From: Przewalskia tangutica
Lineage: Eukaryota; Streptophyta; Magnoliopsida; Solanales; Solanaceae
Direction: 5' to 3'
Length of the DNA stretch: 64,000 nucleotides
Assembly (NCBI GenBank): GCA_029844215.1
Contig: CM056721.1
Coordinates: 59,065,815 to 59,129,814, forward strand
The notes beneath the pieces are model-generated. The model had not been told where the DNA came from, made no database searches, and was given only the letters and a program-made list of their open reading frames with translations. This document shows positions 34,052-45,126 of the stretch, piece by piece. The position numbers and the translations under genes are program-made. Each line of letters starts with the position of its first letter. Position 1 is the first letter of the stretch.

Positions 34052-36427
34052 TGCCACGACTGCCCGGTTCGTGATCGTGCCTTACCGGCACCCAAGTAGT
34101 CATACATCGAATAATCAGCGAAACATAAAGCAAGACATGAAACAGCTTTATAAAATAAGACACGATTATGTGAGAAAACATCGCTTAAGATATATATATA
34201 ATCATGGTTTAGCGCTTACATCCGACAATCGCATAACATACGACATGCACTTAAGGAAATATACAACTATGGCGGGACAGGCCCCGCCATACCTCGATCA
34301 GACAAAAACTATCTACAACAGGAGATCATACCAAAAGTAGAGCCTCCCAAGAGATGGAGCTCCCGACACCAACGTAGAGATCCTAAGGATGCGGATCTAG
34401 CACTGCTGCCTTACCGCGGATGAACGCAGCCCAAGGAGGTCAAGACAACAGTACTAAGTATGCGAAATCAAAGTACTTAAATGAAAACATATCATTTTTA
34501 AAACCGCTACAAATATGTGTGAAACAACCAGAAACCGCACATAGTGCCACATCACAAACAAGAGCAACAATAGGTAATCGTGATACGCCTTGTCTAGGCC
34601 GCGAATGATCGAAACAGGCCACTCGCCCACATCCTCATTCCGCAAGCCTAATCCTCGACTCGAATCGCGATAGGCCACTCGCACGGGCCCGCATGAGGTA
34701 TAACCCCGCATCGAGGGTAGCTACTCCTGCATCGCCCCGACTCGTCCGCACGGGCCACATAGACCGCATGAGGCATAACCCCGCATACTAACCTCGAACT
34801 CGTAGCTCCGCATAGGCCCCCGGACCCGCATGAGGTATTCTCGAATCACGTCCTGCATCGCCGAGTCTACCCCGCATCGGAGGCGCCTTAACCTCCCAGA
34901 TCATCTCAAGAGGTGAGTGATAGTACACTAACATAACGACTTATCTTTAAACAACATAAGTACAACAAGGATACTCACTTATACAAACGTTACAAGGTAC
35001 TAACACACATAGCAACATGTCATGTCTACTTATCAAACCATCTTATTATTCTTTTCACAATTTCATATAAGTCTGTTAGAAATACATAGGCAACTTGTTT
35101 CTTTTATCAATCTTAAGTGGTTATACTTAACTTCCCATAAAGCTAGTATAACTCTTAAGCTTCTGTTTAAAAGAACCAATTAGTTCTCTTCTGAAAAATG
35201 ATTCAAGAGTCCTTTGAAATGTTTTCGCTCTTTATTATTCAAAGTTAAGCGTGAGGCATCAGACGTATTATTCGGGCTTAAGCGTGAGGCATTGCCGTAA
35301 GTATTATTCAGCTTAAGTCAAAGACATTGCCGTTAGTTATTATTCGGTTAACACACGTATCGCCTACCGCACTATATACATATTGTAAAATATCATGCTT
35401 TAGGAAGAATCACATACCTTCTCAAATAAAACCACCGCCAAGTCAATATGTCGCGCAGAGAGTCACCTATAATAGTCACAGATATCTATCAAAGACTACT
35501 CAAGGTCATTCTAAACAGAGGGTTCACAATTCTATGGAAAGTTGCAGCACAACCCTACCCGTGAGCTATATGAGTTCATCGTGAAAACAAATTCTACGCG
35601 AGTACAGTTCAATTTTATTCGTGATATTCTTCTAAGTATTTATACTTATTCTTATTCTACAACAAGAAGTATTCTCTAATTCAAAAGAGGGTTAGGATTA
35701 GTTACCTGTAAGCCCAATAATATCCTAGAAAAGTCACACTGAGCAAGGTTTTGCTCCTAAGTTGTATGCTCCAAGGAAACCTTAGAAGTTCTTCACAACT
35801 TCTACTAAGTACTAAGGTATTTGGGCTAGGTATTTTGGGCATTATAACAATACAAGAAGGCAACTTTTCTACCAAGGGAGGGGGTAGGTTTCGCTAGGCT
35901 AGGGGGTAGCCTCGCCAAGCTTCTCAAGGGGATGGGGGTGTTGGACGAATTGCTTACAAAGGGAGAGGAAGGATTTTTAGACTTGAAAGCTTTTGTGGAT
36001 GAAGAACTCTTCATCTCAAGAGGGGTATTTATAGGTCAAGGGATGGCCAACCAATGGCCAAGATGAAGACAAGTGCAAGGCAAGTGTGGTCAAGATTTGG
36101 GCAAGTGTACCTAGCCAACTTGCACACAAAATATCTTACCAACAACTTGACCAAGTTGGCAACTCCAATCGGCCATATGGACGCTTCACATCCATCAATT
36201 GGAGGTGACAAGTGTCGCCTCCCGTTGGTCCAAAATGTTTCGCCTCTGAAAAATCCGCAAAAATAGAAATGGCATAGCGGAATTTATTCTACGAAAGTCG
36301 TGGAAACGCTTTCGTCGAAAACTATTCGCTTGTGAGTTGTGCCTAAAAATCGCCCAAGGCCTAACTTTAAGACCAAACTTTTTAGACGTATTCCTTTACG
36401 CACATACTCCGAAATACGGGTATAACA
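34052..36427 (-). mobile_element. Element G 3' LTR
   Basis: It is 2.38 kb and ends ACGGGTATAACA. The start is degraded (TGCCACGACTG). A TATA box is at 36,026-36,034 on the minus strand. A short array around CCGCATGAGGTATAACCCCG lies at 34,690-34,890. The polypurine tract follows at 36,428-36,441. Confidence 0.9.
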
Positions 36428-36589
36428 TTCTCCTCCTTAGAAACATTCATCCCGAATGTTCCTTCCCAAGACAGATAACGATAAGGTTCTTCAAAACTTA
36501 AACAGCTTTGCAAAAGCCACACACTACCATAAACAACACTTAGGCATAAACGAGATAATGAAGATTTACAAGTAGGAAAGTGAATTACC

Positions 36590-38060
36590 CGAGGTGTGGG
36601 GAACAGTGAGATACTTCGCCTCATGTCCTCCTCGGCTTCCCACGTCATCTCCTCCTCGAGCTCGTTCGCCACAAGACTTTGACGGAAACCACGTCCTTCG
36701 TCCGCAGACGCCTAACCTGACGATCGATTATCGCTATGGGAATCTCCTCATACGATAACCCCTCGGTCACCTGGACATCGTCAATCGGATGCACCCTAGA
36801 TGGATCCCCGATACATCTCTCAAAGATAGAAACGTGAAACACGGATGCACCGCCTCCAGACGGACGGCAGATTCAACTCATAGGCAACCTTGCCTTACCT
36901 CGCGGACATCAAACGCCCAATGTACCTGGCCGAAGTTTCCCCTTCTTCCCGAATCTCATCACACCCTTCATGGGTGACACCTTCAGGAAAACCCAATCAT
37001 CAACTGCGAACTCCAGATGTCGACGACGATGATCTGCATACGACTTCTGTCGACTCTGAGCTGTCAATAGCCGCCCTCGGATAAGCTTCACCTTATCCAC
37101 TGCCTGCTGCACCAAATCTGGTCCCACTAGCTGCACCTCGCCCACATCGAACCAACCTATAGGCGATCTGCACTTCCTCCCATACAAGGCCTCATAAGGC
37201 GCCATCTGAATCCGGAGTGGTAGCTATTATTATACGCGAACTCAACTAGAGGCAAATGATCCTCCCAACTACCATCGGTCAATAACACGGGCTCGCAGAT
37301 ATCCTCAAGAGTCCGGATAGTGCGCTCGCTCGTCTGCCTGCTCTGCAGGATGAAATGCGACTCGTGCTCACTCGCCCCTAAACCTCTGGAAGGACCTCCG
37401 TGTTGGCCGTAACCGGGCTCTCATGCGATATGATCGAAGTAGGGACTCACGCACCGACGATCTCTCGGATGTAAAGTCCGCATAATCCTCACCAAAAGTC
37501 GCCCCGACGGAAGAAAGTGGGCTGATTTCGCCACCGTCGACGATAACCCATATAGAATCATGTCTCCTCCGAGTGCGAGGTAATCCTGATGAAGTCCATG
37601 TTGATTACCTCCCACTTCCGTGTCGATCTCTATCGCAGAATAAACCACCGTGTCTCTCGTGCTCTACCTTCACCGCCGACAACACGCACCGAGCTACGAA
37701 CTCGCAACGCCCTCTTCGCCATCCCACCAATACACGGATCTAAGGTCGTGGTACATCTTGGTCGACCGGATGGATAGAGTAACGCTACCGCGTGCTTCCC
37801 AAGAACTCCGCCAAGTCCTCAAACATCCGAACACACACGCGCTCAAACCTTAGCACCCCATCGTGCTACTCAAAAGGACCCTTGCCCTCACGAAGAGTCA
37901 GATCACGATATCGAATCAAAGCCGATCCTCGAATCGTTGCCTCTTCACCTCTCGACGATGGAAGACTCGCAACCTCACGAACTCTAACCCCATTGCTATC
38001 GGAATCAATCAAACGGACACCAAGGCTCGCTAATCGGTGCAAATTACGAACCATGTCCCT
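36590..38060 (-). pseudogene. pol: Element G integrase with chromodomain
   Basis: The minus strand shows MAPYEALYGRKCRSPIGWFD (37,205-37,146), RQKSYADHRRRHLEF and VSPMKGVMRFGKKGKL (to 36,920), VFHVSIFERCIGDPSRVHPI (36,845-36,780), then DRQVRRLRTKDV and WEAEEDMRR (36,720-36,625). These are the end of the catalytic core, the GPY/F region and the chromodomain, collinear with F. Frames change at least four times; the catalytic core between 38,050 and 37,210 is heavily interrupted. Confidence 0.85.
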
Positions 38061-38620
38061 TCTCTCTAGCCGCACATCCGATAGGCTCCCATCGACCTAC
38101 GACTAAGAGCATCCGCCACAACATTGGCCTTGCCGGTGGTACAGATGTCCACATCGTAATCCTTAAGCAACTCTAACCACCGCCTTCGCCGTAAGTTCAC
38201 TCCTCTCGTCAAGATATACTGAGGCTCTTGGTCTGTAAAAATATCCACGTGAACCCCATACAAATAGTGCCTCCGGATCTTCAAAGCGTGAATCACAACC
38301 GCCAACTCCAAATCACGCGGGTAGTTCTCTCGTGTTTCTTCACCGGGATGCATATGCTATAACTCGCCATGCCGCATCAACACACATCCCAACCCGATGC
38401 CCGACGCATCACAATACACGACATAACCATCCGACCTCCGAAGAGTAAGAACGGGCGGTCGCCGCCTCTTTCAAAGAATCGAAACCCCGCCACAAGCATC
38501 CCCATCAAACTTGGTCGCTTCTCGAGTCACCTAGTCAATGGTGCGAGATAGAAGCAAACTTCTCCACGAACCGCCGATAATACCGCAAGGCCCGTAAAAT
38601 CGCGAACCTCTGCCGAGTAA
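38060..38620 (-). pseudogene. pol: Element G RNase H
   Basis: The 96-codon frame 38,353-38,066 carries LELAVVIHALKIRRHYLYG, VHVDIFTDQ, RRWLELLKDYDVDICTTG and the closing motif KANVVADALSRR, which is typical of Ty3/gypsy RNase H. This block is better preserved than in F. The connection region upstream is frameshifted. Confidence 0.85.
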
Positions 38621-39500
38621 GAGTTCAGGCCAAGTCCCGATCGCCTCGATCTTTGCCAGACAACCCGAATGCCATCACCACAATATGCCCAAGAAACGCC
38701 ATCAAGTCAACCAAAACTCACATTTGGAAAACTTGGCGCATAAATCGCTGGTCTGGAGAATCACAAGATAGCCTCAAATGCTCGCATGCTCCTCGCTCGA
38801 GCGAATAAACCAAGATATCATCATGAACACTATCACAAACGTGTCCAAAATGGTTTGAACACTCGGTTCATCAAATCCATGAATACCGCCGAGCATTGGT
38901 CAACCCAAAAGACATGACTCGACTCATAATGCCCGCACGTCCGAATGCATCTAGGGACATCCACCTCTCGACTCGCACTGATGATAGCCCGATCGCAGAT
39001 CAATCTTGAGAAACATCTCGCACTCGCAACCGGGTCGAACAAATCATCAATCCTAGGGGGTATCTGTTCTTAATGGTCACATTGTTCACCGTCAGATCAA
39101 CACACATGCGCAGCTGCCCCGCCCTTCTTCTTCACGAACAATACCGGCGCTCCTGGGGAGAAACACTAGGCCTAATGAAGCCCTTCTCTAGCAAATCCTA
39201 AGCCGATCCTTCAACTCTCTCAACTCGGTGTGCCATTCTCGTATGGCGGAATGGAAATAGGCCGAGTATCCGCAACACATCTATACAAAACTCGATCTCC
39301 TCTCGGGAGGATACCCGAGGTCATCCGAAACACGTCCGGGAACTCGCGACTCATCGAATCGACGGAAAATCTGGTACCGCAGCCTTCGAGATCAAACACC
39401 CGAACGAGATGGCGGATATACCCTTCTCGCACCATCTTCCTAGCCTTGAGGTAGGAAATAAACCTACCTCCGGCGATACCGCGTGCTCCCACTCAACAAC
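38620..39500 (-). pseudogene. pol: Element G reverse transcriptase
   Basis: Visible on the minus strand are CVADTRPISIPPYE near 39,280, the HVFWVDQCSA and FMDLMNRVFKPF region (38,930-38,840) and the catalytic Asp pair within VFxDDILVYS (about 38,830-38,800, one residue altered by an indel). Multiple frame breaks prevent a continuous protein. Confidence 0.8.
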
Positions 39501-39579
39501 CGGCCTCCTCAGAAACCGAACCGCACTATTCTCTCTGCAGCCTACATTGGCGTAGCGAAGCTAGCCAATCCATCCCCAT

Positions 39580-39876
39580 GATCACGCCGGTCAATCATCT
39601 CCAACTCTATCAAGTCGGCCAGGTCCGACGATCAAATGGTCACAGACAAGCTCTATATACCCGCCGAGCTACCACCGAATCACCCACTAGCGTAGCTACC
39701 TCGAAAGGGTCTATGGACTCAGGCTCTATCCCTATCCTACTAGCAACAAGGGGAGATATATAGGACAGAGTAGAACCCGGATCTATCAAAGCATACACAT
39801 CAAACCAAGAAACTGATAAAGTACCTGTGACGACATCAGGTGAGGCCTCACGATCCTCGCTTACCGGACAAAGCAT
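39580..39876 (-). pseudogene. pol: Element G aspartic protease
   Basis: One frame carries VYALIDPGSTLSYIS followed by LVASRIGIEPESIDPFEV and GDSVVARRVYR. It has the DPGS active site as in F and is less damaged than F's copy. Confidence 0.85.
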
Positions 39877-39999
39877 AAATGCGCTCGAGGACCGCTAGAA
39901 TCGGGACTCGAGCCACGGCCTCGCCGCGACTGGCCGACCCATGAGCACCTCGCCCGGCGAGTAATCAGAGGAGATGATGAAGCGCAACGTAACTCGGCC

Positions 40000-41120
40000 G
40001 AGCCCTACCACCGCCACGCCGGCCTGACAAGCTCGCAGTGACCCCGCCGCCACAATCGTAACAAGCTCCAAAAGTAGTACCACACTTCCCGTAATGGGAT
40101 CTACCGTGACGCCACACCGGGTGGTCCCGATCGCCGCACTCTCGCTACTCGACGCCCAAGCCCCTGGCCCTGGTCCCGCCGAAAACTCGGGCCGCGGCCG
40201 AGGACGGCAGAGTGCTCTGGCCGGTTGTGGTGCGATCTAGATCGCCGAGGCCGCCACCACGATAACCACCGTAAGACCCTCCCGCCCCGCCTTCTTCTCG
40301 CCGCTTGTCCACTCGTCGACCTCTGCGCTCCTCGCATCCGCGGCGTGAGCTCGCACGCGGTAATGTCCATACCCTGAGAGAAACCCCGCACATGACTCGG
40401 CCATATAGTCGCTTCAGCCCTGACATAGCGGTGCACCCTATCCTCCATATCTGCTACCAATGCCGGGACATATCGAGCCAATGAATCAAACTCGACATTG
40501 TACTCCCGACGGCCGTCCTCTCGCCTCGAGTAAAAATCTATCACCGCGCCTCTCATCTGCGAGGCAAGAAGTGAGTGAGGAAAGCCTCCGAGAACTCATC
40601 CCAAGTAGCTGGGACGCGGTTCTCCCGGGATAACTCCCATGAATCAAACCAATCGATCGCGGTATCACGCAGCCTATGTGAACCAAAGATCACGGACTCG
40701 GTCTCCGACGCTCGATCACTCTCAAAATCCTCTGGCCGACGGATGAACTCCTCGCGGATCATCCTCCGCCTCGATCCATAAAACTCCGCGGCTACAGCCA
40801 AGAAGTCTCGTAGCCTCAAACTCTCTCGCCGGTGAACAACGGGCGCGACCGGCCTGAGCTGAACTGAACTGCCGCGTCCAGCCTTCTCTCGTATCGGGCC
40901 ACAACTTTAGCCAAAAGTCGGGCCATCTCCTTGTACTCCTAACCTCCACCCCTGCATCGCGGGATGAGGAGTGTGGGTACTGTGGTCTCTGCTGGGGCCG
41001 GCGGCGTCATAGAACTCGCCGCCTCTCGTATAGATCGGGCACGAGCCTCGTGACTGGGTGTCTCGCTAGCGCCTCCTACGCCTTGCCCTTCTCGGGCCCG
41101 GTTGCCTTACGTGGAGGCAT
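40000..41120 (-). pseudogene. gag: Element G gag
   Basis: The start is the ATG at 41,120 (MPPRKATGPEKGKA). Capsid blocks are FGSHRLRDTAIDWFDSWELS and FSEAFLTHFLP (40,690-40,560), YNVEFDSLARYVPALVADME and RVHRYV (40,515-40,420). A degraded zinc knuckle lies near 40,050. Several frameshifts fall at CTG/CAG or GG sites, where F reads normally. Confidence 0.85.
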
Positions 41121-41229
41121 AAGCTCATACGAAAGGAATACGTTAGAGGTCCAACCTATAACACGCCTCTAAAGAACGATCTCGGAATGAGAAGAACGGA
41201 AACCAATCCTAAATATCCTATAGCCTCAT

Positions 41230-41321
41230 GATTATTGGTGTGGTGCACAACACACCGATAATCAAGACTCTACTAGATACGGTCTGTAGACACTTTCCGA
41301 GGATTAACTGCTCTGATACCA
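41230..41321 (-). promoter_or_regulatory. Element G primer site and leader hairpin
   Basis: An intact primer site (TGGTATCAGAGC on the minus strand) lies at 41,321-41,310. The hairpin at 41,230-41,263 is identical in arms and loop to that of F: two six-pair stems, one mismatch, loop TTGTGCAC. Confidence 0.8.
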
Positions 41322-41325
41322 CTTT

Positions 41326-43736
41326 TGTCACGACCCGTTCCGGGGCCCGTGACTGGTGCCTTACCGGGGCACCCAAGTAGTCATACATCAGAGTAATCAG
41401 CGGAAACATAAAGCAAGACATGAAACAGTTTATAAAATAAGACATGACATGTGAGAAAACATCGTCTTTCGGCATATATATATAATCATGGTTTAGCGAT
41501 ACATCCGACAATCGCATAACATGACTACGCACCTCTAAGGAAATATATACAACTATGGCGGACAGGCCGCCATACCCCGATCGCACAAAAACTATCTACA
41601 ACAGGGAGATCATACCAAAAGTAGAGCCTCCGGAAGAGATGGAGCTCCCGACACCAACGTAGAGATCCTAAGGATGCGGATCTAGCACCTGCTTGCCCTT
41701 ACCTGCGGCATGAACGCAGCCCCCCGAAGGAGGTCAGTACAACAGGTACTAAGTATGCGAAACTGTAAAGTACTTAAATGAAAACATATCATTTTTAAAA
41801 CCAGTTTACAAATATGTGTGAAACAACCAAGGAAACCGCACATAGTGCCACATCACAAACAAGAGCAACAATAGGTAACTGTAATACGTCTTGTCTAGGC
41901 TGCGAATGATCGAAACAGGGCCACTCGCCCACATCCTCATTCTGCAAGCCTAATCCTGGACTCCCGGAGTCCGCATAGGCCACTCGCATGGGCCCGCATG
42001 AGGTATAACCCCGCATCGAGGGTAGCTACCCTCGTAAGATCGCCCCGACTCGCCGTCCGCATGGCCACATAGACCGCGTGAGGCATAACCCCGCATACTA
42101 ACCGGAACTCTCGTAGCTCCGCATAGGCCCTCGACCCGCATGAGGTATTCTCGAATCATGGTCCTGCATCACTCGAAGTCTACCCCGCGTCGGAGGCGAC
42201 AACCTCCTGTATCATCTCAAGAGGTGAGTGATAGTACACTAACATAACGACTTATCTTTAAACAACATAAGTACAACAAGGATACTCACTTATACAAACG
42301 TTACAAGGTACTAACACACATAGCAACATGTCATGTCTACTTATCAAACCATCTTATTATTCTTTTCACAATTTCATATAAGTCTGTTAGAAATACATAG
42401 GAAACTTGTTTCTTTTATCAATCTTAAGTGGTTATACTTAACTTCCCATAAAGCTAGTATAACTCTTAAGCTTCTGTTTAAAAGAACCAATTAGTTCTCT
42501 TCTGTAAAAAAATGATTCAGTAGTCCTTTTGAAATGTTTTCGCTTTATTATTCAAAGCTTGAGGCATTGCGTGACGTATTATTCAGCTTAAGCCGAGGCA
42601 TTGCCGTAAGTATTATTCGAGCTTAAGTCAAAGACATTGCCGTTAGTTTTTATTCAGTTAACACATGTACGTCTACCGTACTATATACATATTGTAAAAT
42701 ATCATGCTTTAGGAAGAATCACATACCTTCTCAAATAAAACCACCGCCAAGTGAATATGTCGCAGAGAGTCACCATAATAGTCACAGATATCTATCAAAG
42801 ACTACTCAAGGTCATTCTAAACAGAGGGTTCACAATTCTATGGAAAGTTGGGCAGACAACCCTACCCGGTGAGCTATATGAGTTCATCAGTGAAAACAAA
42901 TCTGCGCGAGTACTTCAATTTTATTCGTGATATTCTTCTAAGTAGTTATACTTATTCTTCTTCAACAACAGTCAGTATTCTCTAATTCAAAAGAGGGTGA
43001 GGATTAGTTACCTCGGGAAGACCAAGAATATCATAGAAAAGTCGCTGAGCAAGGTTTTGCTCCTAAGTTGTATGCTCCAAGGAAACCTTAGAAGTTCTTC
43101 ACAACTTCTACTAAGTACTAAGGTATTTGGGCTAGGTATTTTGGGCATTATAACAATACAAGAAGGCAACTTTTCTACCAAGGGAGGGGGTAGGTTTCTG
43201 CCAGGCTAGTGGGGTAGCCTCGCCAAGCTTCTCAAGGAGGGGGTGTGTTGGACGAATTGCTTACAAAGGAGAGGAAGGATTTTTAGACTTGAAAGCTTTT
43301 GTGGATGAAGAACTCTTCATCTCAAGAGGGTATTTATAGGTCAAGGGATGGCCAACCAATGGCCAAGATGAAGACAAGTGCAAGGCAAGTGTAGGGTCAA
43401 GATTTGGGCAAGTGTACCTAGCCAACTTGCACACACAATATCTTCCCAACAACTGGACCAAGTTGGCAACTCAATCGCCATATGGACGCTTCACATCCAT
43501 CAATTGGAGGTGACAAGTGTCGCCTCCCGTTGGTCCAAAATGTTTCGTCTCTCTAAAAATCCGCAAAATAGAAATGGCATAGCCGGAATTTATTCTACGA
43601 AAGCTGTGGAAACGTTTCGTCGGAAAACTATTCGCTTTGTGAGTTGTGCCTAAAAATCGTCCAAGGCCTAACTTTAAGACCAAACTTTTTGTACGTATTC
43701 CTTTACGTACATACTCTGGAAATACGGGGTATAACA
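41326..43736 (-). mobile_element. Element G 5' LTR
   Basis: It is 2.41 kb, from TGTCACGACCCG to GGGGTATAACA. A TATA box is at 43,331-43,339 on the minus strand. It differs from the 3' LTR mostly by indels at CTG, CAG and GG positions. Confidence 0.9.
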
Positions 43737-44715
43737 CAAGCCATTCTTTTATCTTCATAAATTCGCTATAACTAACTTCCCATAAAACCATTATAACACT
43801 TTATGTTTTAAACCAACCAAAGGCAGCCATACTTATTTATGAAATTAAGAGAACTTTATTCTTTTAAAGTATCAATTTCCTTCCGAATAATGATTCATAA
43901 CTTTTTAGAATAATTCAAGGTTCTTAACATTTAGGACTCAAGTCAAGGACATCAAAGTGAAACCAAATTCATTTAACACACGTACGTCTACCGTACTATA
44001 TATTTCACAACAATCATGCTCAAGAGGATAGGAAGAATCACATACCTCTTCGGCTTAATCCACTAGCCAAGTCGAGTATGCCACGCGTAGAATATCCACC
44101 TATAACAACCATAACACATCTATCAACTTCTAGTTTTCTTCGTAGAATATTTGTAAGTATAAAGTCTCTTATTCTACGGAAAATTGGGAAGCACTTCCCC
44201 TGTTTTACGTACTTTTCCACCTTTTTCAAGGCCCGAAATTCAATAACCAACATGCCACATTTAAGGCGCAATAAATCAACAACTCAAAGGGGATTACACG
44301 CCTAACTGGACGTGTAAAATTCTGCCCCACAATATACAAATAGTCCATTAGCCCAAAGTAAAAATAGTCCAATGTAAATACAGTCCAATGTAAATACAGT
44401 CCAATGTAAATACAGTCCATTAAGTCCACTAATACCATTCATTAGTTCAGTCCTTTAGTTGGTGTTCTTGTTCAACTACTACAATAAAAAATGTCCAGTT
44501 TTCGGCTAACATGCCAATACTTGTTTTATTACTTCTTTAATAATCCTCCAACTTATATTCCAATCCTTATATAAGTTATGTTAACTTGTTTATTACTGTC
44601 AACAAGTAATAGGTAATGTTTTAACAACTTTTATGGCTAGCATGCCAATTCCCGATTTTTAACAACTTTATTAAGGTCCAATTCTTTTCAATCTTCCTTC
44701 CACATATCATATACT
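43737..44715 (-). mobile_element. LTR E', second segment
   Basis: It continues E' after element G and matches 20,110-21,070 of E2. It ends at CATATCATATACTA, about 8 bp before the position where F is inserted in E2, and then joins gypsy sequence of the opposite strand. Confidence 0.85.
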
Positions 44716-44875
44716 AACTCACTTTCCTACTTGTTGATTTTAATTGTCATTTCCCTTACGGGTTATTTTGGCTATGCATGGCATTCTTGATTGGGGGATA
44801 CAGTTATGAGGGCCTATATCATTATCTTTGTTTGAGAAGGAACAATCGGGACGAATGTTTCTAAGGAGGGGAGAA
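44716..44875 (+). mobile_element. Element H: end of pol and polypurine tract
   Basis: The opening AACTCACTTTCCTACTTG matches the codons around the pol stop of F (minus strand 23,435-23,411). The sequence then runs to the polypurine tract CTAAGGAGGGGAGAA (44,861-44,875) and the LTR start. It is the only internal part of H left; the rest was lost at the junction with E'. Confidence 0.75.
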
Positions 44876-45126
44876 TGTTATACCCCATAGTTCCGGAGTA
44901 TGTATGTAAGAACGTACGTACGAATGTATGAACCCTAATTAGGGTAAGAATGAAAGAATTGTTTCCGACGGAAAATATTCCGAACTTTGTGAAGGAAATT
45001 TTTACGTTTTCAATATTTTTATGGAATTTTTCCGAGAGATAAATATTTTGGACCAATAGGAGGGCGACATGTGTCACCCCAAGAGCCATGTTGGACGTTT
45101 TTTTCAAGACTAGTGGGCAAGACAAG
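44876..45126 (+). mobile_element. Element H 3' LTR, first segment (split by element D)
   Basis: It starts TGTTATACCCCATAG after the polypurine tract, contains AGGGCGACATGTGTCACCCC, and is interrupted by element D after the target sequence ACAAG (45,122-45,126). It resumes at 54,143. Confidence 0.88.

Larger units (their letters stand above)
34052..43736 (-). mobile_element. Element G, complete Tekay-like Ty3/gypsy chromovirus
   Basis: A minus-strand element with 3' LTR 34,052-36,427, internal region 36,428-41,325 and 5' LTR 41,326-43,736, 9.7 kb in all. Flanks TCAAG (left) and CAAG (right) rejoin host LTR E' as AATAATCAAGCCATTC, giving a target duplication with one base lost. The coding content is gag through chromodomain, with frameshifts. 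Both LTRs, primer site, polypurine tract and TATA boxes are present. Of the coding-type elements here, only G has both ends. Confidence 0.92.
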
